Shown in pieces: positions 32,600 through 42,500 of a DNA stretch of 64,000 bases. The stretch is taken from positions 53,700-117,699 of the forward strand of contig JBFHML010000001.1 of the NCBI GenBank assembly GCA_041594335.1, written 5' to 3'. Made by a program: the position numbers and the translations under genes. The notes beneath the pieces were generated by a model, which had not been told where the DNA came from, did not search any database, and saw only the letters and a list, made by a program, of their open reading frames with translations. Positions within the stretch are counted from its first letter, which is position 1. Each line of letters opens with the position of its first letter. Origin of the DNA: JAGPUQ01 sp041594335 (lineage in GTDB: Bacteria > Pseudomonadota > Gammaproteobacteria > Pseudomonadales > Porticoccaceae).

Positions 32600-33213
32600 A
32601 ACTTGGCACTTTACTCACCGTCCTCAGCCTCCTCTTACCCTCCTCCATTTTGGCGGCGACCGAACACCGTTCGCCCCCAGACCACCCCGTCGTGGTTATG
32701 CAAACCAGCGCCGGCGACATCCGTATCGCCCTACGTCCCGACTTGGCACCCAAAACCGTCGCCAACTTCCTGCGCCACGTAGACGACGGCTTCTACGAAG
32801 GGCTGCAATTTCACCGGGTCGTCGAAAACTTCGTTATCCAGGCGGGGGGCTTCGACGTCGACCGCAAGCCCCGGGCAACGGGAACCTCGGTAGTGAACGA
32901 ATCGGTGGGGGGGCTCGGCAACGAGCGCGGTACCCTCGCCATGGCACGAACCCAGCATCCCGACAGCGCCAGCACGCAGTTTTATATCAACCTCGCCGAC
33001 AATGCCTTTCTAGATGCCAAGGGCGACCAACCCGGCTACACCGTATTCGGGCGCGTCGTAGCCGGCATGGAGATCGTCGAGCACATCGGTTCTCGTGCGA
33101 TCACCAATGCCGGCGGCCCCTTCACTCATGTGCCGCGCGAACCCATTGTGATTCACGAAATCCACCGCGTGGAGGCCGACACCGATGACCGCGCTGAGCG
33201 TCAACCTCAATAA
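32590..33213 (+). CDS. Periplasmic peptidyl-prolyl cis-trans isomerase (cyclophilin, PpiA-like)
   Basis: 207 residues. A signal peptide (LGTLLTVLSLLLPSSILAA) directs it to the periplasm, where it would speed proline isomerisation during folding. The cyclophilin core shows APKTVANFLRHV, YEGLQFHRVVENFVIQAGGF with the catalytic arginine, ASTQFYINLADN and YTVFGRVVAGMEIV. AGAGG ribosome site precedes the ATG. The C-terminal 10 codons overlap pdxJ by 29 nt in another frame. Confidence 0.92.
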   Translation: MALKLGTLLTVLSLLLPSSILAATEHRSPPDHPVVVMQTSAGDIRIALRPDLAPKTVANFLRHVDDGFYEGLQFHRVVENFVIQAGGFDVDRKPRATGTSVVNESVGGLGNERGTLAMARTQHPDSASTQFYINLADNAFLDAKGDQPGYTVFGRVVAGMEIVEHIGSRAITNAGGPFTHVPREPIVIHEIHRVEADTDDRAERQPQ

Positions 33214-33937
33214 GATCGCGCTGCTGCGCAACTCGCGCCCCGGCAATTATCCCGATGTAGTAGCCCATGGTGCGGTATGCCTCGACGCCGGCGCCGATGG
33301 CATCACCGTGCACCCTCGCCCGGACAGGCGTCATATCCGCCCGGACGACGTCCACCGTCTCGCCGCATTGGTGGCCTCACGGCCAGGCTGCGAATTCAAT
33401 ATCGAGGGTAATCCGTTCGCCCCAGCAGAACCTGGCTACCCCGGCCTATTGGCACTCGTGGCCGACACCCGCCCACAGCAATGCACCCTGGTACCCGACA
33501 CGGCCGATCAACTGACCTCCGACCACGGATTCGACCTCGACCGAGACGGCGACGCGCTACGGCCCATCCTCGAACACTGCCGGTCGCTGGGCGTCCGTGT
33601 CAGCTTGTTCATGGACCCCGATCTGCGCCAGATCGAACGTGCCGCCGCCCTCGGTGCGGAACGGATCGAGCTGTACACCGGACCCTACGCCGCCGCCTGG
33701 GCCCAGGGCGCCACGAGCGAACTCGAACGCTATCGAAGCGCCGCGGCCCACGCGCAAGCCCTTGGGCTCGGCATCAACGCCGGCCACGACCTCAATCTGC
33801 AGAATCTGTCCGCTTTTGCGCAAGCGCTCCCTGGACTCCTGGAAGTGTCCATCGGCCACGCGCTAATCGTGGACGCGCTGGCCTTGGGCTTGGCTGCCAC
33901 CGTCCGGGCCTATCGCCAATGCCTGTCGCCCGGTTGA
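33185..33937 (+). CDS. pdxJ: Pyridoxine 5'-phosphate synthase
   Basis: 250 residues. It joins 1-deoxyxylulose 5-phosphate and 3-amino-1-hydroxyacetone phosphate to make pyridoxine phosphate. N-terminus SVNLNKIALLRNSRPGNYPD, then GADGITVHPRPDRRHIRPDD, EFNIEGNPF and GINAGHDLNLQNL are all typical. GGAGG lies 9 nt before the ATG, inside the cyclophilin gene, with a 29-nt overlap. E. coli pdxJ sits with recO and acpS; here the neighbours differ. Confidence 0.96.
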   Translation: MTALSVNLNKIALLRNSRPGNYPDVVAHGAVCLDAGADGITVHPRPDRRHIRPDDVHRLAALVASRPGCEFNIEGNPFAPAEPGYPGLLALVADTRPQQCTLVPDTADQLTSDHGFDLDRDGDALRPILEHCRSLGVRVSLFMDPDLRQIERAAALGAERIELYTGPYAAAWAQGATSELERYRSAAAHAQALGLGINAGHDLNLQNLSAFAQALPGLLEVSIGHALIVDALALGLAATVRAYRQCLSPG

Positions 33938-33990
33938 GACTGCGCCAGGCGATTTCTCGCGGCCGATCGTTTAACTAGGTCTCGGCCCCG

Positions 33991-34839
33991 ATGCGCTATC
34001 TCGACAAGAAGCGTTTTTACGAACGGCTGATCACCGTTTACGGACGCAAACCCGTGCTCGAGGTATTGCGCAACCCATCTCTCCGAATACATCGGCTGCA
34101 TCTGTCACAGAGTAATCGTCCGGACGCTCTCATCACCGAAATCCGAACCTTGGCAACTGGGCGCGGCATCGAGATCTGCCACCATGACCGCGCGGCATTG
34201 GCGCGCATCTCTAAGAACGGTCGCCAGGATCAGGGGGTTGCCGCAGATATCGATTGCCCCAGTCATGGCGACTACGAAGACCTGCTCGCCAGTTCGCCCA
34301 CCCGAACCCTGGCGCTGGTGGCGCTCGATCGCATTACCAACCCCCAAAATTTGGGCATGATCATCCGCACCCTGTGCGCTAGCCCACTCGACGGCCTGCT
34401 TCTACCCCGCACGGGCGGAGCGCCCTTATCACCGTTAGTCATCAAAGCCAGCGCCGGCACGTTATTCCAATGCCCCCTGTGGCGGTGTGAATCCCTTCCG
34501 GTAGCATTGCGAGCGCTGAGCGCCGCAGGCGCCGAGATTGCAGTACTGGCCGCCGACGGGCGCCAACCCCTAGCCACCTTTCAGCCCACGCGAAGCATTA
34601 TCTATGTCCTCGGCAACGAAACCGAGGGCGTGTCGCCGGAAGTCGCCGCCCTCGCCAACCACCGTTTGTCGGTGCCGCTGGCGCGTGGCGTGGAATCGCT
34701 GAATGTGGCGGTCACCGCCGGTCTCGTGGCCTTCCACCCTCGGCACCCCACACCGGCGTCCAGGTCGCGGCCACCGAAGCCACCAAAGTACAAGCCCCCA
34801 ACAACGCCAGCGCGGGGCGCACCCCGGCGCCAGCGATAA
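33991..34839 (+). CDS. TrmH/SpoU-family RNA 2'-O-methyltransferase (RlmB-like)
   Basis: 282 residues. An N-terminal SpoU substrate-binding domain (YGRKPVLEVLRNPS through GVAADI) precedes the knotted SPOUT domain: ALDRITNPQNLGMIIRT, VLGNETEGVS and SLNVAVTAGLVAF, the three TrmH motifs. It methylates the ribose of an rRNA or tRNA residue; target not determinable. The last 37 residues are a proline- and arginine-rich tail lying wholly in a 128-nt overlap with the convergent MFS gene. The conserved domain ends just before the overlap. Confidence 0.9.
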   Translation: MRYLDKKRFYERLITVYGRKPVLEVLRNPSLRIHRLHLSQSNRPDALITEIRTLATGRGIEICHHDRAALARISKNGRQDQGVAADIDCPSHGDYEDLLASSPTRTLALVALDRITNPQNLGMIIRTLCASPLDGLLLPRTGGAPLSPLVIKASAGTLFQCPLWRCESLPVALRALSAAGAEIAVLAADGRQPLATFQPTRSIIYVLGNETEGVSPEVAALANHRLSVPLARGVESLNVAVTAGLVAFHPRHPTPASRSRPPKPPKYKPPTTPARGAPRRQR

Positions 34840-35941
34840 CCTCACCGGTAAGCCAGGCGCCAATCGGCGCGGTTCCGAAGAATGCCAACTGATAGACCGA
34901 TACTACCCGGGAGCGATGGGTGTCCGGCGCCAAGGTATGGGTCAGCACGCGCCCCAGTGTAATGGCCTGCCCGGAAAACAAGCCCCAGAGCAGCACCACC
35001 GGGAACAGCGCCCAAGCTGGCAGGTGCGTGGCCATGGCAAGCAAAATCAGTCCGCGTCCAAAGAGACTCAGAATCAGCCGCCGCCCCGGACGCGCCAGCA
35101 CGGCACCGCGGCGCATGAACAAGAGATTGGCCGCCAATACCCCTAGGGTAAAGCACAGCTGTACGCCGGCGAATAGCTCGGCCCCACCCCGGTAAATTTC
35201 TCGCACCATCAAAGGGACCGCTACCAGATAGGCACCGAAACCGAAAAAGCCCGTGATACTGACTACCAGCATCAAGGCCCGCAGCCGGGGTAACCTCCAA
35301 ACCTCGGCCAGCCCAGAGCGAATCCGTACAGGGTCACCGCGGACATTGGGCTGACGGCCCTCATGCGCCGGTTGGCTACGCTGAAACAAACTTCCCGCGA
35401 TCAAGAACAGCAGGATCTGGATGGCGAGCAACAGTGGTAAGCCGATCCGATCAAACTGGCCTGCGGCGAGGATACCCACGCTTTGCGCCGCAAACTGGAC
35501 GAAGGTCGACTGCGCGACGGCCCGCTGTAGGTCACCGCGGTAGAGCTGCGGCAACAGACCCTCTCGCGCCGGCTGTACAAAGGCTGTGATGGTGCCGTAG
35601 CAAATCCCGAACAGCAGCAGCAACGGATAAGTCAGACGACCGGTGAAAGCGGCCCACAACAACACCCCGCAGGGCAGCGCATACACTCGAAAGAGGCCGC
35701 GTAGGTACGTACCCAGGTGACGATTGTCGGAAATGGCGCCGCCGAGGAGGATCAGTAGCAGGCTGGGAACCAATACCGCGGTTTGGGCGAGACCGACACG
35801 ATCGGGCGCCTCCTGCAACCAACCCACCAAAATCCAGGGGAATACCACCACCTGAAGACCCATCGCCGCCGCACCGGCACCGATGCCCCCCAGATACCAG
35901 CGGAAACGCCGCGCCGGCGGCCGCTCAGCGCCGTCCGGCAC
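34712..35941 (-). CDS. MFS transporter (MFS_3, enterobactin-exporter-like)
   Basis: 409 residues with about twelve membrane helices, for example IGAGAAAMGLQVVVFPWILVG, LLLILLGGAISDN and LMLVVSITGFFGFGAYLVAVP. The LGGAISDNRH segment is the MFS loop 2-3 motif, and a second repeat carries RRGAVLARPGRR. The family exports siderophores or drugs; substrate unknown. The 3' 128 nt are antisense to the end of the TrmH-type gene. It starts 9 nt after the unrecognised 137-residue gene. Confidence 0.85.
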   Translation of the reverse strand: MPDGAERPPARRFRWYLGGIGAGAAAMGLQVVVFPWILVGWLQEAPDRVGLAQTAVLVPSLLLILLGGAISDNRHLGTYLRGLFRVYALPCGVLLWAAFTGRLTYPLLLLFGICYGTITAFVQPAREGLLPQLYRGDLQRAVAQSTFVQFAAQSVGILAAGQFDRIGLPLLLAIQILLFLIAGSLFQRSQPAHEGRQPNVRGDPVRIRSGLAEVWRLPRLRALMLVVSITGFFGFGAYLVAVPLMVREIYRGGAELFAGVQLCFTLGVLAANLLFMRRGAVLARPGRRLILSLFGRGLILLAMATHLPAWALFPVVLLWGLFSGQAITLGRVLTHTLAPDTHRSRVVSVYQLAFFGTAPIGAWLTGEVIAGAGVRPALALLGACTLVASVAATWTPVWGAEGGRPRDRR

Positions 35942-35950
35942 GGCGCCGAC

Positions 35951-36364
35951 TCAGAGTTCCCGGCTCCATTCGCAGCGCACCTGCAACTGACTTTCCCCCG
36001 GCCGGTGACCGTCGCCCGTACTCTCCCAGTAGAACGAGTGGGTTCCCGAGAGCTCGGTTTCGAGATGGACCGTCGCCGACACCCAGAACATGCGTGCCAA
36101 CAATGCTTCGAACTCCCGCATCCATAGTTCCCACTCGTATTCGATGCCCTGGTAGGCAGCGCCGAAATGAACCACCTCGGTCTGCGGGCCACTGAGCAGC
36201 TGCGCATTTCGGGATGCGCCGAACATTTCGCGGCTGATCAGCGGCCACGTCTCCGCAGACGGCAGTGCAGCAATCGCCTCATGGTTAGCGCGCAGGCGTT
36301 CGCGCGCATCCGCACGGGCGATGCAATCCTTGATGCAACCATAGATGATCGCTTCACTGTCCAT
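35951..36364 (-). CDS. Unrecognised protein of 137 residues
   Basis: I do not recognise this family. The ATG at 36364 begins MDSEAIIYGCIKD; an in-frame codon seven residues earlier is less likely. It is soluble, has no signal peptide or membrane helix, and has a predicted alpha-helical first half (ARADARERLRANHEAIAAL), then a tryptophan-rich middle (YEWELWMREFEALLARMFWVS). It ends in beta-like segments (VHLETELSGTHSFYWES). Codon use and GC content look like its neighbours, so it seems native. It lies between ligA and the MFS exporter on the same strand. Confidence 0.7.
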   Translation of the reverse strand: MDSEAIIYGCIKDCIARADARERLRANHEAIAALPSAETWPLISREMFGASRNAQLLSGPQTEVVHFGAAYQGIEYEWELWMREFEALLARMFWVSATVHLETELSGTHSFYWESTGDGHRPGESQLQVRCEWSREL

Positions 36365-36453
36365 TACCGGGCTCCGCCAAACCATCGGCCACCACAGCGA
36401 CGCGCGGGACTAGCTCCCCGAATCACTCATGGCCAAGGCTTTCCTCCTACTGT

Positions 36454-38493
36454 TCAAAGCCCGGCATTGTATTCCAGTCGCCGCAGGAACTCCGGTTCAT
36501 CGATGATTTCGACCCCCAACTGCCGGGCCTTGGTCAACTTGGACCCCGCACGCGCCCCGGCGACCACCACTTGGGTCTGCCGGGAGACGCTGCTCGCCAC
36601 GCTGGCGCCGAGCGCCTCCAGGCGCTCCTGCGCCTGTTCGCGCGTCAGCTGCTCGAGGGCACCGGTGAGAACCCAAGTCTGGCCCGCCAAAGGCAATTCC
36701 CCTGCGGGAGCGGGGCGCTCTTCCCGCCAATGAATTCCGGACTGACGCAGCGCAGCAATGACCGCACGATGGTGTGGGTTTTCGAAAAATCGGCAGATGT
36801 GATCGGCGGCCACCGGACCAATGTCACGCACCTGCTGAAGCCGCACCGCGTCCGCGGCCATCAAAGCGTCCAGCGAGCCGAATTCCCGTGCCAGCCGCTT
36901 TGCCGTCGCCTGGCCGACTTCGCGAATACCCAGTGCATAGAGAAAGCGCGCCAGAGTAGTCTGGCGAGAAGCATCGATGGCGGCCAGCAAATTGGTAGCC
37001 GATTTTTCGGCCATGCGCTCCAATCCTAGCAGCTGTTCGCGGGTCAACCGGTACAAATCGGCCACTGTCTCAAGCTGGTTTTGGGAAACCAATTGCTCCA
37101 CCAGCTTTTCCCCCAAACCCTCGATATCCATGGCCCCGCGACTGGCGAAATGGCGAATGGATTCACGGCGCTGAGCCGGGCAAATCAATCCTCCGGTACA
37201 ACGCACCGCCACCTCTCCCGGCGTCCGCTCCAAAGGCGAGTCGCACGCCGGACAAGTCGTTGGGAAAGCAATGGGACGCGCATCGGCGGGCCGTCGCTCT
37301 CGCAGCACCCGAACCACCTGAGGAATTACGTCACCGGCTCGGCGTACCACCACGGTATCCCCGATCCAGACACCCAAGCGGTCGATTTCATCGGCATTGT
37401 GCAGCGTCGCATTGGCCACCGTGACCCCACCCACGAACACCGGATACAGCCGGGCCACCGGCGTCAGAATACCGGTACGGCCAACTTGAAACTCCACCGC
37501 TTCGAGCTGGGTCGTCGCCTCCTCCGCCGGAAACTTGCAGGCAATCGCCCAACGCGGCGCTCGCGCTACCGCACCGAGACGGCGCTGGTCCTGAATACAA
37601 TTCACCTTGAACACGGCACCGTCGATTGCGTAATCGAGCGCCCCGCGCTGCGCCGCGAGTCGCTCGAAGTACTGGATTGCGGCCTCGATGCCCGGCGCAA
37701 TAGCGAGTAATGGACTAATCGGGAATCCCCAATCGCGCAGCTGGGCGAGTAGTTGCGCCTGGGTTTCGGGTTCCTCCCAGTCGGCCACATCACCCACACC
37801 ATAGGCGCAGAAACGCAGAGGGCGGGCCGCCGTGATTTTTGGATCCAGCTGCCGGAGGCTGCCGGCCGCGGCATTGCGGGGATTGACGAACACTTTGTCT
37901 CCGGCGTCCGCAGCGCGCGCGTTGAGTTCGGCAAACCCCTGCAATGGCATGTATACCTCTCCGCGCACCTCGATCGTCCGCGGCGGCCGAGCGTCCATCA
38001 ATCGCAGTGGAATCGTTCTCAGTGTGCGCAGGTTGGCCGTAATGTCTTCGCCGGTTTCTCCATCGCCTCGGGTCGCCCCACTGACCAAGACTCCTTCCAC
38101 ATAGCGGAGATTGACCGCCAGCCCATCAAGCTTGGGCTCGCAGCTGTAAGCCAGCCCCGCCTCCGCGCCCAATCGTGCGCTCAGACGACGGTCAAACTGT
38201 CGCAGCTCATCCGTGCTGAAGGCGTTGTCGAGCGACAACATGGGCTCCAGGTGGTGGACTGCCGCAAACGCCGCAAGGGGCGGCGCACCGACCCGTTGCG
38301 TGGGCGAATCCGGGGTCTGCAGTTCTGGATGGGCAGCCTCGATCTCCTGCAGCCGCCGCAATAGCCCATCGTACTGCGCATCGCTGATTTGGGGATCGTC
38401 ATGCACATAGTAGCGCAGGTTGTGGAAATGAAGCTGCTCCCGAAGTGCCGTCACCTCCTGCTGCAGGTCGGCGGAATCTCGCTGGGCTCCCAC
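36454..38493 (-). CDS. ligA: NAD-dependent DNA ligase
   Basis: 679 residues, full length. It seals nicks in replication and repair using NAD. Domains in order: Ia domain (YYVHDDPQISDAQYD), adenylation domain with the active lysine in CEPKLDGLAVNLRY (about residue 123), OB fold, four-cysteine zinc finger (CPAC...C...C), helix-hairpin-helix repeats (LGIREVGQATAKRLA; VRDIGPVAADHI), and C-terminal BRCT (GQTWVLTGALEQLTREQA). It starts with GTG directly after zipA, as in the smc-zipA-ligA cluster of Pseudomonas. Confidence 0.97.
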   Translation of the reverse strand: MGAQRDSADLQQEVTALREQLHFHNLRYYVHDDPQISDAQYDGLLRRLQEIEAAHPELQTPDSPTQRVGAPPLAAFAAVHHLEPMLSLDNAFSTDELRQFDRRLSARLGAEAGLAYSCEPKLDGLAVNLRYVEGVLVSGATRGDGETGEDITANLRTLRTIPLRLMDARPPRTIEVRGEVYMPLQGFAELNARAADAGDKVFVNPRNAAAGSLRQLDPKITAARPLRFCAYGVGDVADWEEPETQAQLLAQLRDWGFPISPLLAIAPGIEAAIQYFERLAAQRGALDYAIDGAVFKVNCIQDQRRLGAVARAPRWAIACKFPAEEATTQLEAVEFQVGRTGILTPVARLYPVFVGGVTVANATLHNADEIDRLGVWIGDTVVVRRAGDVIPQVVRVLRERRPADARPIAFPTTCPACDSPLERTPGEVAVRCTGGLICPAQRRESIRHFASRGAMDIEGLGEKLVEQLVSQNQLETVADLYRLTREQLLGLERMAEKSATNLLAAIDASRQTTLARFLYALGIREVGQATAKRLAREFGSLDALMAADAVRLQQVRDIGPVAADHICRFFENPHHRAVIAALRQSGIHWREERPAPAGELPLAGQTWVLTGALEQLTREQAQERLEALGASVASSVSRQTQVVVAGARAGSKLTKARQLGVEIIDEPEFLRRLEYNAGL

Positions 38494-38496
38494 TAA

Positions 38497-39555
38497 TCAG
38501 TCCGATCGGGCCCGGCGGCGGCCGTAATCGAGAATGCGCTGCCGGTAATCCGCGATCACCTGCCGGGTAAGTGCAGAGCGATGTTCGTCGCAAAGCTCGG
38601 CACCCAGTTCCCCAGCTACCTGCCGTGCGGTCGCCAGCATGTCGTCAAACACGGCGAGCGGCTCGGCGTGACCGCCGATGACCATAAAGAACGCCACGCC
38701 GGGCGTTTGGAACTCCCGCACCGGCCCGTCAAAGGTTCCGGGTTTCACTGCATTGGCCACACTAAAGCTCGGCGCCCGGGCTGACCCAGCACCCAGAAAG
38801 CGGTGAAAAATATGTCGGTCGCCAAACTCCAGTCCGGCTTTTTGCAACGCATCAAATAGCGGCTCTGCCGTAAACGCCCCACCCTGCGGCGCCATCAGAT
38901 GGAGCACCAAAGCCTGCAGCGTTTCGTCTTCACGCTCTGCCGAGCGGCCACTGCCGTTGATCACTTGGCGATGCTTCCGGCCTCCACGTCGGACTGGCGC
39001 GGGCGGAGGCGGCGCCGGCTCACCGCGAAACAGCGGGAGATCATCCTCGGCGATGCGTTCGGCCACCAGCGGCTCCGAGGCCACCTCGGGCGCCGCGTGC
39101 TGCTCTTGCTGCGCCGCGTCGGATGTCGCTGGCGCTTCCGCCTCGACGCGCCTCAGGGTTGGATCCGACGGTGGCTCCAGCTCCGGCTCAGCCGGCTGCT
39201 CGCCGGCCTCGACAGACGGCGCGGAAGCCTGGCCAGACTCGACCTCTGGAGCCTGGCGCTCCCGAAAGGGTGCGGTACGCTTGTACTCAGGCGCATCGGC
39301 ACTGCGGCGAAGTTGGGCACTAATCTCCGCAGCGGCATCCTCGTCCCGATACGCGACAACACGTGCTCCGCCTGAAGGCAATTCACTATTGAGCGGATCG
39401 TCGCCCAGTCCCGCATCGTCGAAAATCGGCTGGCGCTTAGGACCTCGCAACTGGCCGCGCCGAGCCGCGCGCATGCGCCTTACGCCATCGAGCACGATGC
39501 CGCACACCAGCAGAGCGCCGAGCACGATCAGCACCTCGCGAGGGCCAAACTCCAT
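38497..39555 (-). CDS. zipA: Cell division protein ZipA
   Basis: 352 residues. One N-terminal membrane helix (EVLIVLGALLVCGIVLDGV) anchors it. A long acidic, alanine- and proline-rich linker follows (residues about 30-205). The C-terminal FtsZ-binding domain (about 205-345) carries LVLHLMAPQGGAFTAEPLFDALQKAGLEFGDRHIFHRF-type residues and VANAVKPGTFD, GVAFFMV. ZipA ties the FtsZ ring to the inner membrane. GAGG lies 5 nt before the ATG. It stands between smc and ligA. Confidence 0.95.
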   Translation of the reverse strand: MEFGPREVLIVLGALLVCGIVLDGVRRMRAARRGQLRGPKRQPIFDDAGLGDDPLNSELPSGGARVVAYRDEDAAAEISAQLRRSADAPEYKRTAPFRERQAPEVESGQASAPSVEAGEQPAEPELEPPSDPTLRRVEAEAPATSDAAQQEQHAAPEVASEPLVAERIAEDDLPLFRGEPAPPPPAPVRRGGRKHRQVINGSGRSAEREDETLQALVLHLMAPQGGAFTAEPLFDALQKAGLEFGDRHIFHRFLGAGSARAPSFSVANAVKPGTFDGPVREFQTPGVAFFMVIGGHAEPLAVFDDMLATARQVAGELGAELCDEHRSALTRQVIADYRQRILDYGRRRARSD

Positions 39556-39589
39556 CTCTACCTCGTAGTCGTCAGTTCAATGATTTCGG

Positions 39590-42500
39590 TCAGGCCTCCG
39601 CAAGCCGGACCGCCTCGTCCACATCCACTGCGACCAGCCGGGAAACCCCTGGTTCGTGCATGGTAACACCCAGCAGCTGGCCGGCAATTTCCATACTGAT
39701 CTTGTTATGCGTGATGAAGATAAATTGTACTTTTTCAGACATTTCCCGAACCAAACGCGCATAGCGGTCGGCATTGACATCATCCAGGGGCGCATCGACT
39801 TCGTCGAGCATACAAAATGGCGCCGGATTCAACTCAAAAATACCAAATACCAGTGCAATCGCGGTAAGCGCCTTCTCCCCACCGGATAGCAAATGAATGG
39901 TCGCATTTCGTTTGCCCGGTGGCTGCGCCATGATCGCAATCCCCGTGCTCAACAAATCCTCGCCGGTCATCTCCAAATAGGCACGTCCACCGCCGAACAA
40001 TTTGGGAAACAACTGCTGAAGTGAGTTGTTGACACGATCGAAGGTTTCCCTAAAGCGCGACCGGGTTTCTCGATCGATCTTGCGGATGGCATCCTCCAGG
40101 GTGTCGAGCGCGTCCCGCAACTCAGCATCTTGGGCATCGAGGTAGGTCTTGCGCTCCTCTTCCTGGCGACACTCATCGAGCGCGGCCAGGTTGATTGGCC
40201 CCAAACGCGCAATGCGGCGCTCAAGCGCTTCGAGTCGGTGCGCCCAGAGTTCAACGCTCGCGTCCGCCGCCAACCCTGCGACGACGCGATCGAGATCCTG
40301 ATCTTGCGCGCCCAGGCGCTCGAGTTGCGCGTCGGCACGGGTCCGCAACTCCCGAGCGCGTAAGCGTAACTGTTCCAAGCTGTCCCGCTGGGCCTGGACT
40401 CTGCGCTCGGCCGCGGTCCGCCCGGCATCGGCCTGGCGCAGCTCCTCGTCGAGCACCTGCACCGCCTCGCGCGCTTCACCAAGCTCCGTCTCGGCGGTAA
40501 CGCGGGCCGCCAGTCGCTCCTGAAGCTGGGCCTGATATTCTGGAACCGGCTGTTCCGCACCGGCCAATTCCGTCGTCAGCTGTCCGCGCCGCTGCTCCAG
40601 CCCGCCGATCTGAGCCTGGAGCCGGGCATCGCCCTCTTGAAGCGACTCCAGTTGGGCCACCAAGGACCGCTCGCGCAGGTCGAGTTGGTGCAACTCGGCA
40701 CGCAACTGCCGAGCTCGATCATGCGATTCTTGAACCACTGCACGGCAGCGGTCGCGCTCGGCGACACATGCCTCTACAGCAAGACTGGCACTGTGCAACT
40801 GATCCAGGCCCGCCTGCAATTCCGCGCGCGCGGCACGGACCTCGTCGATCTCCTGTCGGTGCAGCGCTTCACCTTCTTCGATCTCTCGGGCGAGCTGACG
40901 GCGGCGTTCTGCCAATTGCTGGCGACGCGCCGTCTCAGCGCTTTGCCGCGCGCGCAATTCTGCGTAATCCCGCTGTGCCGTGGCCAACGTGCGCTCCGCA
41001 ACGCGTCGACACTCCTCGAGTGAACGGATTTCCTCTTCCGACGCCGTGTGCTGCGCAGCCTGCGCCGCCAGCCGACGCTCGACTTCCACAATCTCCGCAT
41101 CGACCTCAGCGAGCTCCCGACGATGCAGCAGCTCGCCTCCCGCGTCCGCCTCGCCGCGCACCACACGCACCCAATTGGCGCCAAACCAGATGCCATCCTG
41201 GGTGATCGCAGATTCGCCCGGCCCCAAAGCCGAACGCTGCCGCCAGGCCTGTCCAAAATCTGCGGCCGCTCGCACCCCGACCAGCAGACTGCCAGCCCAC
41301 TGATCCGCCTTGGTGAGCTTATCTGACAGCGGCGGCAAGCTACCAGGGCAGACGACAGCCGGCGAGCCGGATTCCAGTAGCCACAAGCGACCTCGGGCTA
41401 GCTCCGGCAACCGTTCGACAAAGGCGTCCAAATCCGGGGTACATCTAGCCTGGAGGGCATCGCCAAGAACCGTCTCCAGCGCAAGCTCCCAACCGGGCTC
41501 GACGCCCACTTCATCGGCCAACCGGCGGGCCTCTCCCAAGGACCAGGCGCGCAAACAAGCCGCCGTATCGCTGTCCGTATCTCGGGCCGCGTCGAGCAAC
41601 GTGGTCAATCCAGCCCGCCGTCCCTGCAGACGCTGCAATTGCGCTCTCTCTTCATTCAGCGCGGCGGCTATCTCCGTCAATCGACTACGGGCAGCAGTTA
41701 TCTCCTGAGACAAACGTTCTGGCTCGGCCTGCCGACTTTCCAGCGCGCGCTCCTGGGCAGAGAGCTGCTCCGCTAAGGCAACGGCCGCCTCCGCTCCCCG
41801 GTTCTCATCCAGCCCACGGAGTTCGGTGCGCTGGCTTTGCAGCCGACCAGCGACTCGGGCGATGGCGGCATCCAAATGGGCGACTCGCGCCTGCAGCAGA
41901 TCCAGGTTCCGCTGCACCCGCGCGCGCACTTCCTGCTCCGCCTCACAGCGACGCTGGCTCTCCTGAAGATGGGCTTCCGCAGTCTGCAGCCTCTCTTCGG
42001 CCTCGGTGACTGCGGCTTCCACGCGTAAACGCGCGGGCTTGACCTCTTCGAGCTCAGCGCGCCAGGTCTGATCGCGTGCGCGATCCTCCTCGCGGTGACG
42101 GCGCGCCTCGGTCAAATTGCGCTCCACCTGCTCCAACTCTGCCCGCTGGCGGCGCGCCTGTTCACGCGCATGCTGAATCCGTTGCTCGAGCGCTGAAACC
42201 TCCGCTCCCACCGCGTAGAAGCGACGCTGTGCCTCACTGAGGGCATCGCTGGCCGCCACATGGTTAGCACGCAACCGCTCAATGGCCGTCGCTGCCGCTT
42301 CGCGCTCGGCAACCAGTGACTCTAATGCCACCTCCTGCTGGGCGATCTTCGCCTCCTCGCTACGCGCCTCACCATCCTGACGCTGCCAAATCAACGCGAT
42401 GTGCTCAGCCTCTATCCGCCGCTCCTCCGCCTTGAGCTCGCGATATTTTTCCGCAGCGGCCGCCTGGCGACGCAACCGCTCCAGCTGGCGCCCGAGTTCT

